Source: an uncultured Prochlorococcus sp. (GTDB taxonomy: Bacteria; Cyanobacteriota; Cyanobacteriia; PCC-6307; Cyanobiaceae). From it: DNA of 64,000 bases. Under the pieces are notes generated by a model. It was not told the origin of the DNA. It searched no databases and saw only the letters and a program-made list of their open reading frames with translations. The position numbers and the translations under genes are program-made. The stretch's first letter is position 1. Every line of letters starts with the position of its first letter. The stretch spans positions 29,555-93,554 of the forward strand of contig CACFAG010000003.1 in the NCBI GenBank assembly GCA_902564235.1. Direction: 5' to 3'. Below are positions 51,732 through 61,846 of this stretch, one piece after another.

Positions 51732-52340
51732 TTAAACTTTTCTTGAATAATATTCAACAACTAGTAGTTCGTTTATTTCAAGAGCCACCCACTCTCTATC
51801 GCATTTTCCATTTATTTTTCCCGTTAATTTAGGTTTGTCTAAATCAAGATGAGGTGGGACATTTGCTAAGCCAGGGAATTCTATATTACCTTCTACAAGT
51901 TTTTTGCTTGCTTTGTTTTCTTTAATTCCGATTACATCGCCTGATTTGCATTGATAACCAGCAATATCAAGAACCTTCCCATTAACAGTTACATGGCCAT
52001 GATTTACTAATTGTCTTGAGCCTGGAATGGTACCTCCAAAACCTAATCTAAAACAAACATTATCAAGTCTGTTTTCTAAAAGTCTTAGTAGGTTAGTACC
52101 TGTTGATCCTTCTTGAGCTCTAGCTTTTTTTACATAACGTACAAGTTGTTTTTCAGAAACTCCATAATTAAACCTAAGTTTCTGCTTTTCTTCTAGACGA
52201 ATTGCATATTCTGATCGCTTGCGACGGGCTTGGCCGTGCTGACCTGGAGGATTAGACTTCTTTGAAGCTTTCCTAGTGAGACCTGGTAGTTCTCCCAAGC
52301 GACGCGTAACCCTTAATCTGGGGCCGCGGTATCTTGACAT
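51732..52340 (-). CDS. rpsD: 30S ribosomal protein S4
   Basis: 202 aa, the usual length. [20 protein letters not shown] at the start and the S4 RNA-binding domain ([30 protein letters not shown]) are standard. Primary 16S rRNA-binding protein that starts 30S assembly. It stands alone, divergent from yidD, with an AT-rich leader. Confidence 0.96.
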   Translation of the reverse strand: MSRYRGPRLRVTRRLGELPGLTRKASKKSNPPGQHGQARRKRSEYAIRLEEKQKLRFNYGVSEKQLVRYVKKARAQEGSTGTNLLRLLENRLDNVCFRLGFGGTIPGSRQLVNHGHVTVNGKVLDIAGYQCKSGDVIGIKENKASKKLVEGNIEFPGLANVPPHLDLDKPKLTGKINGKCDREWVALEINELLVVEYYSRKV

Positions 52341-52435
52341 AATTTTAAATTAAATAGAAAATTGCAATAAATTGGATAATTGATTTAATTCAATTAAACT
52401 AATTATTACTCGAATTATTATTTTACATCATTAAA

Positions 52436-52672
52436 GTGTTCAAAACTATTAATAAATCAATTACTTCTATACTTCTTTTTATGATTTCGTTTTATCAAAA
52501 GTGGTTTTCTCCTTTTTTTGGACCAAGATGCAGATTTATTCCAAGTTGCAGCTCTTATGGATATGAGGCAATTACTAGACATGGTCCTTTGAAGGGAGGG
52601 TGGTTAACTTTAAAAAGATTAAGCAGATGTCATCCTTTAACTCCCTGTGGATGTGACCCTGTGCCTGACTAG
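52436..52672 (+). CDS. yidD: Membrane protein insertion efficiency factor YidD
   Basis: 78 aa, GTG start. The signature [20 protein letters not shown] with three Cys and the later [20 protein letters not shown] define YidD (DUF37). An N-terminal hydrophobic/amphipathic stretch fits its membrane attachment near YidC/Sec. The glutaredoxin-like gene starts at 52677, 4 bases downstream. Confidence 0.93.
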   Translation: MFKTINKSITSILLFMISFYQKWFSPFFGPRCRFIPSCSSYGYEAITRHGPLKGGWLTLKRLSRCHPLTPCGCDPVPD

Positions 52673-52676
52673 ATGA

Positions 52677-52979
52677 ATGAAAATATTTATTTTTGTTAGG
52701 CAGGGATGTTGCCTTTGTGATTCATTAAAAAACAAACTGGCAAAAATAAATCTTAATGAGTTATTCCCTAATCTAGAGGAGCTTAAAGAAATTGATATTG
52801 ATAGGGTCGATTTATATAAAGATAAATATAAAAAATATGATTATGAAGTACCTGTTATTGCTGTTGGAAGAATTAGGTCCGAGGAGATCATAGAATTGCC
52901 TCGCATTTCTCCAAGATTAAAAGATGATCAATTAAAGAATTGGTTTCAAAAAAATATTAGTACCATTATGGAGAAATAA
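52677..52979 (+). CDS. Glutaredoxin/thioredoxin-like protein (DUF836)
   Basis: 100 aa. MKIFIFVRQGCCLCDSLKNK carries the redox motif C-C-L-C, with the CxxC-like pair near residue 11, followed by YDYEVPVIAVGR, which has the cis-Pro of the thioredoxin fold. It likely reduces a small disulphide substrate. It follows yidD and precedes murE by 9 bases. Confidence 0.8.
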   Translation: MKIFIFVRQGCCLCDSLKNKLAKINLNELFPNLEELKEIDIDRVDLYKDKYKKYDYEVPVIAVGRIRSEEIIELPRISPRLKDDQLKNWFQKNISTIMEK

Positions 52980-52988
52980 TTTTTTTAT

Positions 52989-54524
52989 ATGAGATCTATA
53001 AAATTATTTAAACTTTTAGATTTGGTAGGAATTATTCCTTCATCAAATCTTATCGATCAAGAAATCAATAATATTTCTTTTAACTCTAAAGAAGTACAAA
53101 AAGGAACTTTATTTTTAGGAATGCCTGGTTTAAATTTTGATGGAGGAAAATTTTGTATTGAGGCAATTGAAAATGGCGCGGAGGCTGCCATTATTGGGTC
53201 TGCTGCAAAAGAGAAAATTGGATCTATTGATCGAGAAAGGATTTTGGTTATTGAGGATAATTTAGATTATATTTTTGGTCAAATTGTTGCTGAGTTTTGG
53301 AACAGGCCTTCAAGAAAACTTAAACTTATTGGTGTTACTGGTACAAATGGAAAAACGACAATTACTTTCTTATTGGAATATCTTTTAAAAAAATTAGGGA
53401 AAAAGACTGCATTATTTGGGACCTTGTTTAATAGATGGCCTGGCTTCTCTGAAGTGGCTTCTCATACAACTGATTTCGCCGATAAGCTTCAAAAGAAATT
53501 AAATGCTGCTGTTGAGGCAGAATCTGAATTCGCGATATTAGAGGTAAGTTCGCATTCTATTGCTCAAAAGAGGATATCAGGATGCGAATTTGAGGCGGCA
53601 ATTTTTACTAATTTAACTCAAGATCATCTTGATTATCACTCAGATATGGAATCTTATTTTCAAACAAAAAGAAAATTGTTTTTCCCACCTTATTTAATAT
53701 TAAAGGATGGAATTTCTGTATTAAATCACGATGACCCTTGGATATCTAAATTATCTTCTGATCTTGAAAAAAGATCTTCATTAGTGTCTACAAAGATTAC
53801 TAAAAGTGAATTTGAAAATGATGATTTTTTTTTCGTAACAGATAAAAAATTTACTGAAAATGGCTCAACCTGCATTTTTCATACACCCAAGGAAAAAATT
53901 CAACTTTTTGTTCCACTTGTTGGTGAATTTAATTTAATGAATGCGATTCAAGCAATAACAATTTTGTATAAACTTAATTTTTCTTTAAAAGATCTATCAA
54001 AGTTAATACGATCTTTCCCTGGCGCTCCTGGGCGAATGGAGAAAATAGAAATTGATAATGATGATGTTTCAAGATCACTTCCAACAGTAATTGTTGATTA
54101 TGCCCACACGCCTGATGGATTGAAAAAAGTTTTGCAATCAATTAAAAAACTTTGTAAGGGAAAACTCATTACTGTTTTTGGCTGTGGAGGAGATCGAGAT
54201 CTTGGTAAAAGGCCTTTAATGGGATCAATAGCTGAAGAGTTTTCTGATCAACTTTTTATAACTTCAGATAATCCAAGATCAGAAGAACCCCAAAAGATAG
54301 TAAATGATATTTTAATGGGTATAAAAAAAAGAGAAAAAATAATAATTGAGATTGATAGATTTAAAGCAATAAATGAATCTATTAAATTTGCTAATAAAGA
54401 AGATATTGTTTTAATTGCAGGAAAAGGACATGAAGACTACCAAATTCTCAATGATAAAGTTATTAATTTTGATGATAGAAAAATAGCTTATACATTATTA
54501 AAAGAAAAAAGAAAATCTCAATAA
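52989..54524 (+). CDS. murE: UDP-MurNAc-tripeptide (meso-DAP) ligase
   Basis: 511 aa. The ATP-binding site GVTGTNGKTTITFLLE, the region SSHSIAQKRISGCEF, and the substrate-specificity motif SDNPRSEEP (DNPR) together show a meso-diaminopimelate-adding MurE, with cell-wall precursors made in the cytoplasm. The UDP-sugar domain lies at about residues 1-90, the central domain at 90-330 and the C-terminal domain after that (IVDYAHTPDGLKKVL). Preceded by a small redox gene. Confidence 0.95.
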   Translation: MRSIKLFKLLDLVGIIPSSNLIDQEINNISFNSKEVQKGTLFLGMPGLNFDGGKFCIEAIENGAEAAIIGSAAKEKIGSIDRERILVIEDNLDYIFGQIVAEFWNRPSRKLKLIGVTGTNGKTTITFLLEYLLKKLGKKTALFGTLFNRWPGFSEVASHTTDFADKLQKKLNAAVEAESEFAILEVSSHSIAQKRISGCEFEAAIFTNLTQDHLDYHSDMESYFQTKRKLFFPPYLILKDGISVLNHDDPWISKLSSDLEKRSSLVSTKITKSEFENDDFFFVTDKKFTENGSTCIFHTPKEKIQLFVPLVGEFNLMNAIQAITILYKLNFSLKDLSKLIRSFPGAPGRMEKIEIDNDDVSRSLPTVIVDYAHTPDGLKKVLQSIKKLCKGKLITVFGCGGDRDLGKRPLMGSIAEEFSDQLFITSDNPRSEEPQKIVNDILMGIKKREKIIIEIDRFKAINESIKFANKEDIVLIAGKGHEDYQILNDKVINFDDRKIAYTLLKEKRKSQ

Positions 54525-54605
54525 AATTTACTAATTAAATAAGAAAGATCTTTACGCAAATCACAAGAAAAGTTTCTTAGAATTGATTGAGTTATTTTTA
54601 ATAAA

Positions 54606-55310
54606 ATGAAAGGCTTAGCCTTAATTGTAGGCGCAGGTGGAATTGGAACCCAAATAGCTAAAGATCTGAGTGAAAGTGAAAAAGATTTAGAAGTTGTTTT
54701 GTGCGGAAGAAAAAGTGAATTTAATTCTTTTTGGGAATTAGATATAGAAAATTCTCAATCCCTTTTACAGTTGAAAAATAAAATATCAAATCAGCCTTCA
54801 AAATTAAGGCTAGTTGTTAATGCTACAGGTAGACTTCATAGTGATTCTCTTCAACCAGAAAAAAGATTACAACATCTTGATAAAAAAAATATGATAGAAA
54901 GTTTTTCAATAAACGCCTTTTCTCCTATTTTATTAGCTAAAGCGATTGAAGAATTTATACCAAAAGATTTGGATTTTAATTTTGCAAGTATAAGTGCAAG
55001 AGTTGGAAGCATTGGAGATAATCAAACTGGAGGGTGGTATTCATATAGAGCTGCAAAATCTGCCCAAAATCAGTTTTTTAAATCTTTAAGTATTGAATGG
55101 GCTAGACGTTTCCCAAAGGCGACTATCACATTGCTTCATCCTGGAACAGTAGATACTGATTTATCTAGACCTTTTCATAAATTTGTTCCAGAACATAAAT
55201 TATTTAGTAAAGAAAAATCCTCCCAATTTTTGATCAATATTATTAAAAATCAATCCCCAGAATCTACTGGAAAATTTATTGCTTGGGATAGCTCAGAAAT
55301 ACCCTGGTAA
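54606..55310 (+). CDS. Short-chain dehydrogenase/reductase
   Basis: 234 aa, Rossmann start ALIVGAGGIGTQIAKDL. NATG near residue 79, catalytic Ser in FNFASISARVGS and YSYRAAKSAQNQFFKSL (Y-x3-K) give the SDR triad. The C-terminus has the PGTV-type segment LLHPGTVDTDLSRPF. The substrate is not shown; cyanobacterial homologues are often annotated as C-factor-like or unknown. Its 3' end overlaps the convergent class V aminotransferase by 18 bases. Confidence 0.88.
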   Translation: MKGLALIVGAGGIGTQIAKDLSESEKDLEVVLCGRKSEFNSFWELDIENSQSLLQLKNKISNQPSKLRLVVNATGRLHSDSLQPEKRLQHLDKKNMIESFSINAFSPILLAKAIEEFIPKDLDFNFASISARVGSIGDNQTGGWYSYRAAKSAQNQFFKSLSIEWARRFPKATITLLHPGTVDTDLSRPFHKFVPEHKLFSKEKSSQFLINIIKNQSPESTGKFIAWDSSEIPW

Positions 55311-56474
55311 TTTTTTAATTTCTTCAGAAAGTAAATTAATCTCAGCTTCTGTAGTCATTTGATGTACGCATGCTCTAAACCATTTTGGATCTTCTAAAAC
55401 TCTAATCCAAATTTTCTTTTCTCCAAGTTTATTTACAAATTTATCCTTATCTTCAATATTTTCGATATTAAAACTAACTATCCCATTTAAGTACTTTTTT
55501 TCTAAAACTAATTCAACACCCTTTAATTGATTTAATTCATCCCAAAGTTTCTCACTTAATCTTTTGATATGTTCGCTTTTTTCTTTTTCATGGCAGTCTT
55601 TATCCAAAAGATCTATAGAATTACGAAGCCCTGCAAGTAAAGGAATGCAAGATGTAGCTACTTCAAACTTCCTTGCATCATGATGAAAAAGATTATCTGA
55701 AGGCTCATAAATGCCTTGTTCTTTTTTTAATGATTTCCAACCAATTATTGTTGGATCTGTTTCATGAATAAATCTATCTGAGACATAAATGGCTCCAAGT
55801 CCTTCTGGTCCACATGCCCATTTATGAGAAGTTATTGAATATAAATCAGAATAAAAAACTTCTTTTTCAATATTTATGTGCCCAAAGGTTTGAGCACCAT
55901 CAACAAGTAAATAAGAATCTGCTCGATTATTTTTAAATTCGATAGAAATTTGTTTTAAAGGAATTTTATATCCAAAGTTCCATAAGATATGAGAAATAAT
56001 TAGTATCTTAGTCTTACTATTTAGATTTTTCAAAATCTCTAAAATTATTTTTTCGTCGTTTAGATTTTTAAGTTTTTGGATCGGCAAAATTTTGAATATT
56101 AATTTATTTCTTCTACAAAATTCTCGACTTGCAGCCACTACTCCAGGATGTTCACAGTCACTTATTAAAAGCTCTTCTCCCTCTTCTACTTTTATTCCCC
56201 AAAAGGGCAAAATCATTCCGGAAGATATATTCTCGGTTAAAGCTACATTCTTTGAATTTACACCTAATTTTTGTGCAATGATCCTTTTTGTGTTCAATAT
56301 TTCTTTGTAAATAAAAGGCCAAATATTATTAGTAAATGGTCCTAAATCTTGGATAATTTCCCACGTTTTAACTATTGCTTCTAAAGAAGATTTTGGTAAT
56401 GGTCCTTGACCTCCATAGTTGAAATAATACTTATTTTTTAATGCTGGTATTTGATCTCTTAGATTATTTCTCAT
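55293..56474 (-). CDS. Class V aminotransferase (cysteine desulfurase/epimerase-like)
   Basis: 393 aa PLP enzyme. MRNNLRDQIPALKNKYYFNY opens the family, with GGQGPLPKSS and, further on, LLVDGAQTFGHINIEKEVF. The PLP Lys is in SITSHKWACGPEGLGA (about residue 227). Possible activities are cysteine desulfurase, cysteine-lyase or isopenicillin-N-epimerase type; the desulfurase catalytic Cys loop near residue 330 is not clear. It overlaps the SDR and is 37 bases downstream of the ArsM-like gene, codirectional. Confidence 0.85.
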   Translation of the reverse strand: MRNNLRDQIPALKNKYYFNYGGQGPLPKSSLEAIVKTWEIIQDLGPFTNNIWPFIYKEILNTKRIIAQKLGVNSKNVALTENISSGMILPFWGIKVEEGEELLISDCEHPGVVAASREFCRRNKLIFKILPIQKLKNLNDEKIILEILKNLNSKTKILIISHILWNFGYKIPLKQISIEFKNNRADSYLLVDGAQTFGHINIEKEVFYSDLYSITSHKWACGPEGLGAIYVSDRFIHETDPTIIGWKSLKKEQGIYEPSDNLFHHDARKFEVATSCIPLLAGLRNSIDLLDKDCHEKEKSEHIKRLSEKLWDELNQLKGVELVLEKKYLNGIVSFNIENIEDKDKFVNKLGEKKIWIRVLEDPKWFRACVHQMTTEAEINLLSEEIKKLPGYF

Positions 56475-56510
56475 GGAAATTTAAGTTATATTTTTAAACT
56501 CTTGAATTTT

Positions 56511-57305
56511 TTAAATATTGCCTACTAAAGTTACTGTTCTAAATTCTATATCCTCAATTACTTTCCAAGGTTCAGCACTCCTTTCTGCAAATTCTAAATT
56601 TTTAAATCCTAGTTCTTTAAAGTCACTTATAAAGTCTGGTTCATACCAAGCTCCACTAATACATCCTGTCCATAGATCATGATCATTTTGCAATCTTAAA
56701 GGAACTTTTTTGTTAGAGACAATATCGCTAATTGCAATTCTTCCATTATCGTTTAAAACTCTTTTTATATTTCTTAGAAGGTTATTTCTAGATTCTGGAC
56801 TTACCAAGTTTAAAACGCAATTACTTAAAATAATATCAACTGATTTGTCGGCGATTAATGGACTTAAATCTTTATTTAATTCATCAAGTTTTTCAATTGA
56901 ACCTTCTAGAAATTCTGTATTGTTGAAACCTATATTTTTTGTAACTTCTTTAGAGGCTGATCTAGATAAAGAAAGCATGTCAGGATTCTGATCAACTCCA
57001 ATAACTTTCCCTTCTTTCCCAACAATTTGAGCACAAATAAAAGCATTTTTGCCACTACCACTTCCAAGATCTAAGACTATATCATTTTTTTGAACATATT
57101 TTGTTGGATCCCCACATCCATAGTCTCTTTCTATAACCTCTTGAGGAATTGCTTCCAGTAAAACGGGATTAAACCCAACTGGTGTACAAAGACAACTTTC
57201 TTTTTCTAGTGCGGCTGAACCATATCTTTCTTGAATCGCATCTTTATGATCGAATTGATTAGGTGCTTTATTCGATGTGTTTGTATTACAGCAACTTTCA
57301 GACAT
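56511..57305 (-). CDS. arsM: ArsM-like SAM-dependent methyltransferase
   Basis: 264 aa from ATG 57303-57305 (MSESCCNTNTSNK); a TTG frame extending to 57338 falls in the terminator U-tract and is rejected. The SAM motif is IVLDLGSGSGKNAFICAQIVG, with acidic GVDQNPDMLSLS. Conserved cysteines: the N-terminal SCC and CLCTP, the SNCVLNL Cys and the GCISGAWYEPDF Cys, equivalent to the catalytic cysteines of arsenite methyltransferases. It would methylate arsenite, detoxifying arsenic. The substrate is inferred. Confidence 0.85.
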   Translation of the reverse strand: MSESCCNTNTSNKAPNQFDHKDAIQERYGSAALEKESCLCTPVGFNPVLLEAIPQEVIERDYGCGDPTKYVQKNDIVLDLGSGSGKNAFICAQIVGKEGKVIGVDQNPDMLSLSRSASKEVTKNIGFNNTEFLEGSIEKLDELNKDLSPLIADKSVDIILSNCVLNLVSPESRNNLLRNIKRVLNDNGRIAISDIVSNKKVPLRLQNDHDLWTGCISGAWYEPDFISDFKELGFKNLEFAERSAEPWKVIEDIEFRTVTLVGNI

Positions 57306-57336
57306 ATTTTTTAAAGGACTCTCGATAAATATAGCC

Positions 57337-57372
57337 AAAAAAAAAAGCCCCTGAAAAGGGGCTTTTTTTTTG
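57337..57372 (-). terminator. Terminator after the DUF4278 gene
   Basis: AGCCCCT-GAAA-AGGGGCT (57346-57363), a 7-bp stem with a tetraloop, with A/T runs on both sides. On the minus strand it carries a U tract, so it ends the DUF4278 transcript, and it precedes the ArsM-like gene, which starts at 57305. Confidence 0.92.
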
Positions 57373-57382
57373 TTTAATTAAA

Positions 57383-57556
57383 TTATTTAGTGTAATTAAC
57401 ACCTCTGTAATTTAATTCTGCTTTTTCATTACTTGAAGAAGCGTCATCCATTCTATTGGTGTATACGTTTCTTCTGTAGGTAAGTTCAACAAGTTGCTTT
57501 TTAGCAGCTTCTTTGTTTTGAACGTAGTTTTTACCTCTGTAAGTTAAAGTAGTCAT
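57383..57556 (-). CDS. DUF4278-like small repeat protein, 57 aa
   Basis: Start: ATG 57554-57556 (MTTLTYRGKNYVQ); an upstream frame to 57592 lacks family resemblance. The sequence contains three similar units: LTYRGKNYVQ, LTYRRNVYTN and LNYRGVNYTK, spaced by about 20 residues of helix. This [LT/LN]-Y-R-G-x-x-Y unit is what I associate with DUF4278, found often in cyanobacteria, with unknown function. A hairpin CCCTC-AAAT-GAGGG lies in the leader region near 57,613-57,626. Confidence 0.78.
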   Translation of the reverse strand: MTTLTYRGKNYVQNKEAAKKQLVELTYRRNVYTNRMDDASSSNEKAELNYRGVNYTK

Positions 57557-57811
57557 GTTTCGATGTGACAACACGGCCATCCCCCGTTCCATGGTATGAC
57601 TCGAACTGCGCCCTCAAATGAGGGTGAACGAAAAAGTAGCAATTGCTACCAAATTATTATAAGCGTATTTTGATTTGGATGTCTAGCTTTTACAAATAGA
57701 AACGAAGATTTAATGTTTTTTTAATTATTATCTTAGGTAAATTTTTTTATAAATAGTCTCTAAAAAGGTTTATGTTTATATTTGGTTTAATCTTCATGTA
57801 ACTATTTATTT

Positions 57812-58069
57812 ATGACAGGTTTTTTATATTTCTTGGGAAATACTTTAAGGTGGCCAGTGTTAAAGCCAAAAGAATTTTTTTCACTACATGCTTATTTTTC
57901 AATTATTTATTTGATAACTTTTACTTTGAGTAAATATGATGTAAGCCAATCAAATTTAGTTTTTACTTTAGGAATTCTTGCACCTCTTTTAATCGCTATT
58001 GGTCAAGGACTTCCAATTGATTGCCTTGATATGGAATCATCTTTGTTGAAGGAATTAAAAACTAAATAA
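57812..58069 (+). CDS. Small membrane protein, 85 aa
   Basis: The run FSLHAYFSIIYLITFTLS and the later FTLGILAPLLIAIGQGLP form two membrane segments; the C-terminus is soluble and charged (DMESSLLKELKTK). The N-terminus FLYFLGNTLRWPVLKPKEF is hydrophobic too. No family known. It is convergent with the nfu gene, stops separated by 22 bases. Confidence 0.6.
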   Translation: MTGFLYFLGNTLRWPVLKPKEFFSLHAYFSIIYLITFTLSKYDVSQSNLVFTLGILAPLLIAIGQGLPIDCLDMESSLLKELKTK

Positions 58070-58091
58070 TATATATTTCAGTTAAAAATTT

Positions 58092-58337
58092 TTATAGAAC
58101 CTGGACAACTTCGCTTATTTCAGGAATCATTTCTTTTAACTTTCTTTCAATACCCATTTTGAGAGTCATAGTGCTACTTGGGCAACTACCACATGCTCCT
58201 TGAAGTCTGACTTTGACAATTGGACCATCTATTTCTGCAATCTCAACATTACCTCCATCAGAAATTAAAAAAGGTCTTAGCTCGTCAAGGACTTTTTCTA
58301 CATTTTCGTTTGTCAGAGAGAGTGTTTCAGTACTCAT
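58092..58337 (-). CDS. nfuA: Nfu-type iron-sulphur scaffold protein
   Basis: 81 aa, just the C-terminal NifU domain. The motif [20 protein letters not shown] gives the CxxC that holds a [4Fe-4S] cluster between two subunits. The preceding segment [18 protein letters not shown] is the domain's standard start. In cyanobacteria this NfuA transfers clusters to photosystem I and other proteins. Divergent from mqo. Confidence 0.93.
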   Translation of the reverse strand: MSTETLSLTNENVEKVLDELRPFLISDGGNVEIAEIDGPIVKVRLQGACGSCPSSTMTLKMGIERKLKEMIPEISEVVQVL

Positions 58338-58407
58338 AATTTTGGATTAACTTTATAATAAGCCTAGAAAGAAATCTGATTAATTGCAAAAAAGATAATT
58401 TTCTGTT

Positions 58408-59904
58408 GTGACTTCATCTAAAAATCCCACTAATGACAATAGCTACTTTGATGCAGTATTAGTAGGTGCAGGGATAATGAGTAGTACTTTAGCCCTCCTA
58501 ATTTCAGAAGTTTTACCAGATATAAAATTTCTTATTATAGAAAAATTAAATGCTCCAGGAAGTGAAAGTACAGGTGCTTTTAATAATGCAGGTACAGGAC
58601 ATGCGGCTAATTGCGAATTAAACTATACCCCTTTAGATGAAAAAGGAAATCTAAAAATAGATAAAGCGCTCTCAATAAATCGTTCTTTTGAAACATCTAT
58701 GTCATTATGGGCCTCATTATATGAAGCAGGGAAGATTGATATTAAGAAGTTTCTAAAATTTATTCCTCATATTAGCTTTGTTTCTGGTCAGGATAATATT
58801 TCTTTTTTAAAAAAAAGATTTCAGAAAATGACCGAAAATCCTGAATTTATCGATATGGAATTTTCTACATCTTTTGATGAAATTTCATCATGGGCTCCTC
58901 TAATAACAAAAGATAGAAATCCATCTACTCAAATTGCTGCTACTAGAATAGGTAGAGGAACTGATATCAATTTTGAGGCTTTAACTAAAGAGTATTTGTC
59001 ATTAGTTTCCTTAAACAAAAATGTTGAAATTAGATACAAAACAGAATTAGTAGATTTAAAGAAAATTGATAAAAAACAATGGGAACTAGAAATTAGTTCT
59101 GAAGGTAGAAAAACTTCATTTAGAACTGGTTACGTTTTTCTTGGTGCTGGTGGAAAAACAATTAATTATTTACAAAAATCGAAAATTCCAGAAGCAAAAA
59201 GTTATGGTGGATTTCCTGTTAGTGGGAAATGGCTTATTTGCGAGAAAAAAGATCTAACAGAAAAACATAACTCAAAAGTTTATGGTAAAGCTGATATTGG
59301 ATCGCCACCAATGTCTGTGCCTCATTTAGACACAAGATGGATTGATAATAAAAAACTTCTTTTATATGGGCCTTTTGCTGGATTTACAACGAAATTTCTA
59401 AAACAAAGTTCATACTTTGACTTATTTAGTTCAATTAAAAAGAATAATATTTTTTCTATGTTAGACGTTGGTTTCAAGAACAACGATTTAATTAATTACC
59501 TAATATCACAATCGTTAAAGAACCATAACTCAAGAGTTGAGAATTTAAAGAATATGATGCCATCAGCTAATCCTTCTGATTGGTATTTAAAGAATGCTGG
59601 TCAAAGAGTCCAAATAATTAAAAAAACTGAAGGTGGTGGTTCTTTGAAATTTGGAACTGAGATTGTAAATTCATCTGATGGATCATTATCTGCTTTGTTG
59701 GGAGCCTCTCCGGGAGCAAGTACTGCGGTTTCAATTATGGTTGAGGTTCTAGAAAAATCTGTTTTATTTTTAAACGATAAGCATAATCTTCAGAAAAAAA
59801 TAAATGACTTAATTTATCCAGAACTATCAGTCTCTGAAAATTACAGTTCCTTCATAAAAGAAATTAAAAAAAGAAATAATTCCATTTTTGGTTTCCATCC
59901 ATAA
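58408..59904 (+). CDS. mqo: Malate:quinone oxidoreductase
   Basis: 498 aa FAD enzyme, GTG start at 58408. [19 protein letters not shown] at residues 13-31 is the FAD motif, followed by the Mqo-specific [20 protein letters not shown], and the C-terminal [23 protein letters not shown]. It passes electrons from malate to the quinone pool at the membrane, replacing or adding to malate dehydrogenase. Divergent from nfuA; upstream AT-rich promoter. Length agrees with bacterial Mqo (about 490-500 aa). Confidence 0.93.
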   Translation: MTSSKNPTNDNSYFDAVLVGAGIMSSTLALLISEVLPDIKFLIIEKLNAPGSESTGAFNNAGTGHAANCELNYTPLDEKGNLKIDKALSINRSFETSMSLWASLYEAGKIDIKKFLKFIPHISFVSGQDNISFLKKRFQKMTENPEFIDMEFSTSFDEISSWAPLITKDRNPSTQIAATRIGRGTDINFEALTKEYLSLVSLNKNVEIRYKTELVDLKKIDKKQWELEISSEGRKTSFRTGYVFLGAGGKTINYLQKSKIPEAKSYGGFPVSGKWLICEKKDLTEKHNSKVYGKADIGSPPMSVPHLDTRWIDNKKLLLYGPFAGFTTKFLKQSSYFDLFSSIKKNNIFSMLDVGFKNNDLINYLISQSLKNHNSRVENLKNMMPSANPSDWYLKNAGQRVQIIKKTEGGGSLKFGTEIVNSSDGSLSALLGASPGASTAVSIMVEVLEKSVLFLNDKHNLQKKINDLIYPELSVSENYSSFIKEIKKRNNSIFGFHP

Positions 59905-59959
59905 TTCTAATTAGCTAGTATTAATCAAGATGTAATAAGAGGAGAATTTTTCTTTATAT

Positions 59960-61768
59960 ATGACTGATATATCGGTTTCAAAAATTAGAAATTTCTGCAT
60001 AATCGCTCATATTGACCATGGTAAATCTACCCTTGCAGATAGATTGCTTCAAGATACTGGTACTGTGCAGCAAAGGGATATGCAAGAACAATTTTTGGAC
60101 AGTATGGATCTTGAAAGAGAGAGAGGAATTACTATCAAGTTACAGGCAGCTAGGATGAAATATAAAGCTGATGATTCCCAAGAATATGTTTTGAACTTAA
60201 TAGATACTCCTGGGCATGTTGATTTCTCTTATGAGGTTAGTAGATCTCTTCAAGCTTGTGAAGGTGCCTTACTTGTTGTTGACGCAAGTCAAGGGGTAGA
60301 AGCTCAAACCTTAGCTAATGTTTATCTTGCCTTAGAAAATAATCTTGAAATAATTCCTGTTTTAAATAAAGTTGATTTACCAGGGGCTGATGCTGAAAAA
60401 ATAAAACAAGAAATAGAGGAAATTATTGGACTTGATACATCTAATGCAATAAATTGTTCAGCAAAAACTGGAGTTGGTATTAAAGATATTTTGGAAGCAA
60501 TCGTAAGAAGAGTTCCTCCTCCTCAAGATGAAATTAAACTACCTACAAAGGCACTGATTTTTGATTCTTATTATGATCCGTACAGGGGAGTTATTGTTTA
60601 TTTCAGGGTGATATCTGGGTCTCTAAATAAGAGAGAAAAAATATTATTAATGGCAAGTAAGAAAAATTATGAACTAGATGAAATAGGAATAATGGCACCT
60701 GATCAGAAGCAAGTTGATGAATTACATGCAGGAGAAGTTGGTTATTTAGCTGCTTCTATAAAATCAGTTGCTGATGCGAGAGTGGGAGATACGATTACTC
60801 TTTTGAATTCACCTGCTAATGATCCTTTGCCTGGATATAAGACAGCAAATCCTATGGTTTTTTGTGGCTTATTCCCGACTGATGCTGATCAATTCCCAGA
60901 TTTAAGAGTATCACTTGAAAAATTACAATTATCTGATGCAGCTTTAAAATATGAGCCCGAAACCAGTAGCGCAATGGGCTTCGGATTTAGGTGCGGATTC
61001 CTAGGACTTCTTCATATGGAGATTGTTCAAGAAAGATTAGAAAGAGAATATGACTTGGATCTAATCGTAACGGCACCATCAGTTATTTATAAAGTTAATT
61101 TAAATCAGTATGAACATATCTTTATCGATAATCCTTCTACAATTCCTGATCCACAACTTAGAGAATCAATAGAAGAGCCTTATGTGAAAATGGAAATTTA
61201 TGCTCCCAATGAATTTAATGGAACATTAATGGGTTTATGTCAGGAAAGAAGGGGAGTATTTATAGATATGAAATACATAACAACAGATCGAGTTACCTTG
61301 ATTTATGAAATTCCATTAGCAGAAGTTGTTACAGATTTCTTTGATCAAATGAAAAGTAGAACTCAAGGTTATGCATCAATGGAATATCATTTGATTGGTT
61401 ATAGAAAAAATGACCTTGTTAGATTAGATGTTCTAATAAATTCGGAAAGAGCAGATCCATTAACTTCTATTGTTCATAAAGATAAGGCTTATGGAATTGG
61501 CAGAAGTTTAGTTGAGAAATTAAAAGAACTTATTCCAAAACAACAATTTAAAATACCTATTCAAGCATCAATCGGTAGCAGGATTATTGCAAGTGAAAGC
61601 ATAAGTGCTTTGCGAAAAGATGTTTTATCTAAATGTTATGGAGGGGATATTTCTAGGAAAAAGAAACTTTTAAAGAAACAAGCCAAAGGGAAAAAGAGGA
61701 TGAAGGCAATGGGTAAAGTTGAAGTCCCTCAAGAAGCTTTTATGGCAGTTTTGAAATTAAACCAGTAA
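59960..61768 (+). CDS. lepA: Elongation factor 4 (LepA)
   Basis: 602 aa, standard for LepA. GTPase motifs [18 protein letters not shown] (G1), [12 protein letters not shown] (G3) and [14 protein letters not shown] (G4). The elongation-factor domains and the LepA-specific C-terminal domain ([15 protein letters not shown], then [14 protein letters not shown]) follow. It binds ribosomes and aids translation under stress. It starts 55 bases after mqo. Confidence 0.96.
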   Translation: MTDISVSKIRNFCIIAHIDHGKSTLADRLLQDTGTVQQRDMQEQFLDSMDLERERGITIKLQAARMKYKADDSQEYVLNLIDTPGHVDFSYEVSRSLQACEGALLVVDASQGVEAQTLANVYLALENNLEIIPVLNKVDLPGADAEKIKQEIEEIIGLDTSNAINCSAKTGVGIKDILEAIVRRVPPPQDEIKLPTKALIFDSYYDPYRGVIVYFRVISGSLNKREKILLMASKKNYELDEIGIMAPDQKQVDELHAGEVGYLAASIKSVADARVGDTITLLNSPANDPLPGYKTANPMVFCGLFPTDADQFPDLRVSLEKLQLSDAALKYEPETSSAMGFGFRCGFLGLLHMEIVQERLEREYDLDLIVTAPSVIYKVNLNQYEHIFIDNPSTIPDPQLRESIEEPYVKMEIYAPNEFNGTLMGLCQERRGVFIDMKYITTDRVTLIYEIPLAEVVTDFFDQMKSRTQGYASMEYHLIGYRKNDLVRLDVLINSERADPLTSIVHKDKAYGIGRSLVEKLKELIPKQQFKIPIQASIGSRIIASESISALRKDVLSKCYGGDISRKKKLLKKQAKGKKRMKAMGKVEVPQEAFMAVLKLNQ

Positions 61769-61846
61769 TTTCCTTTAATTTAAAATTTATAGCTATTTAT
61801 TTTTAAAAGAATTGGGTATATTTCATTTATATTTTTAAAAAAGATT

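Noticed and set aside
57306..57338. Longer N-terminus for the ArsM-like protein
   Set aside because: The TTG start falls in the terminator U tract of the upstream gene, while ATG 57305 begins the conserved Cys-rich sequence.
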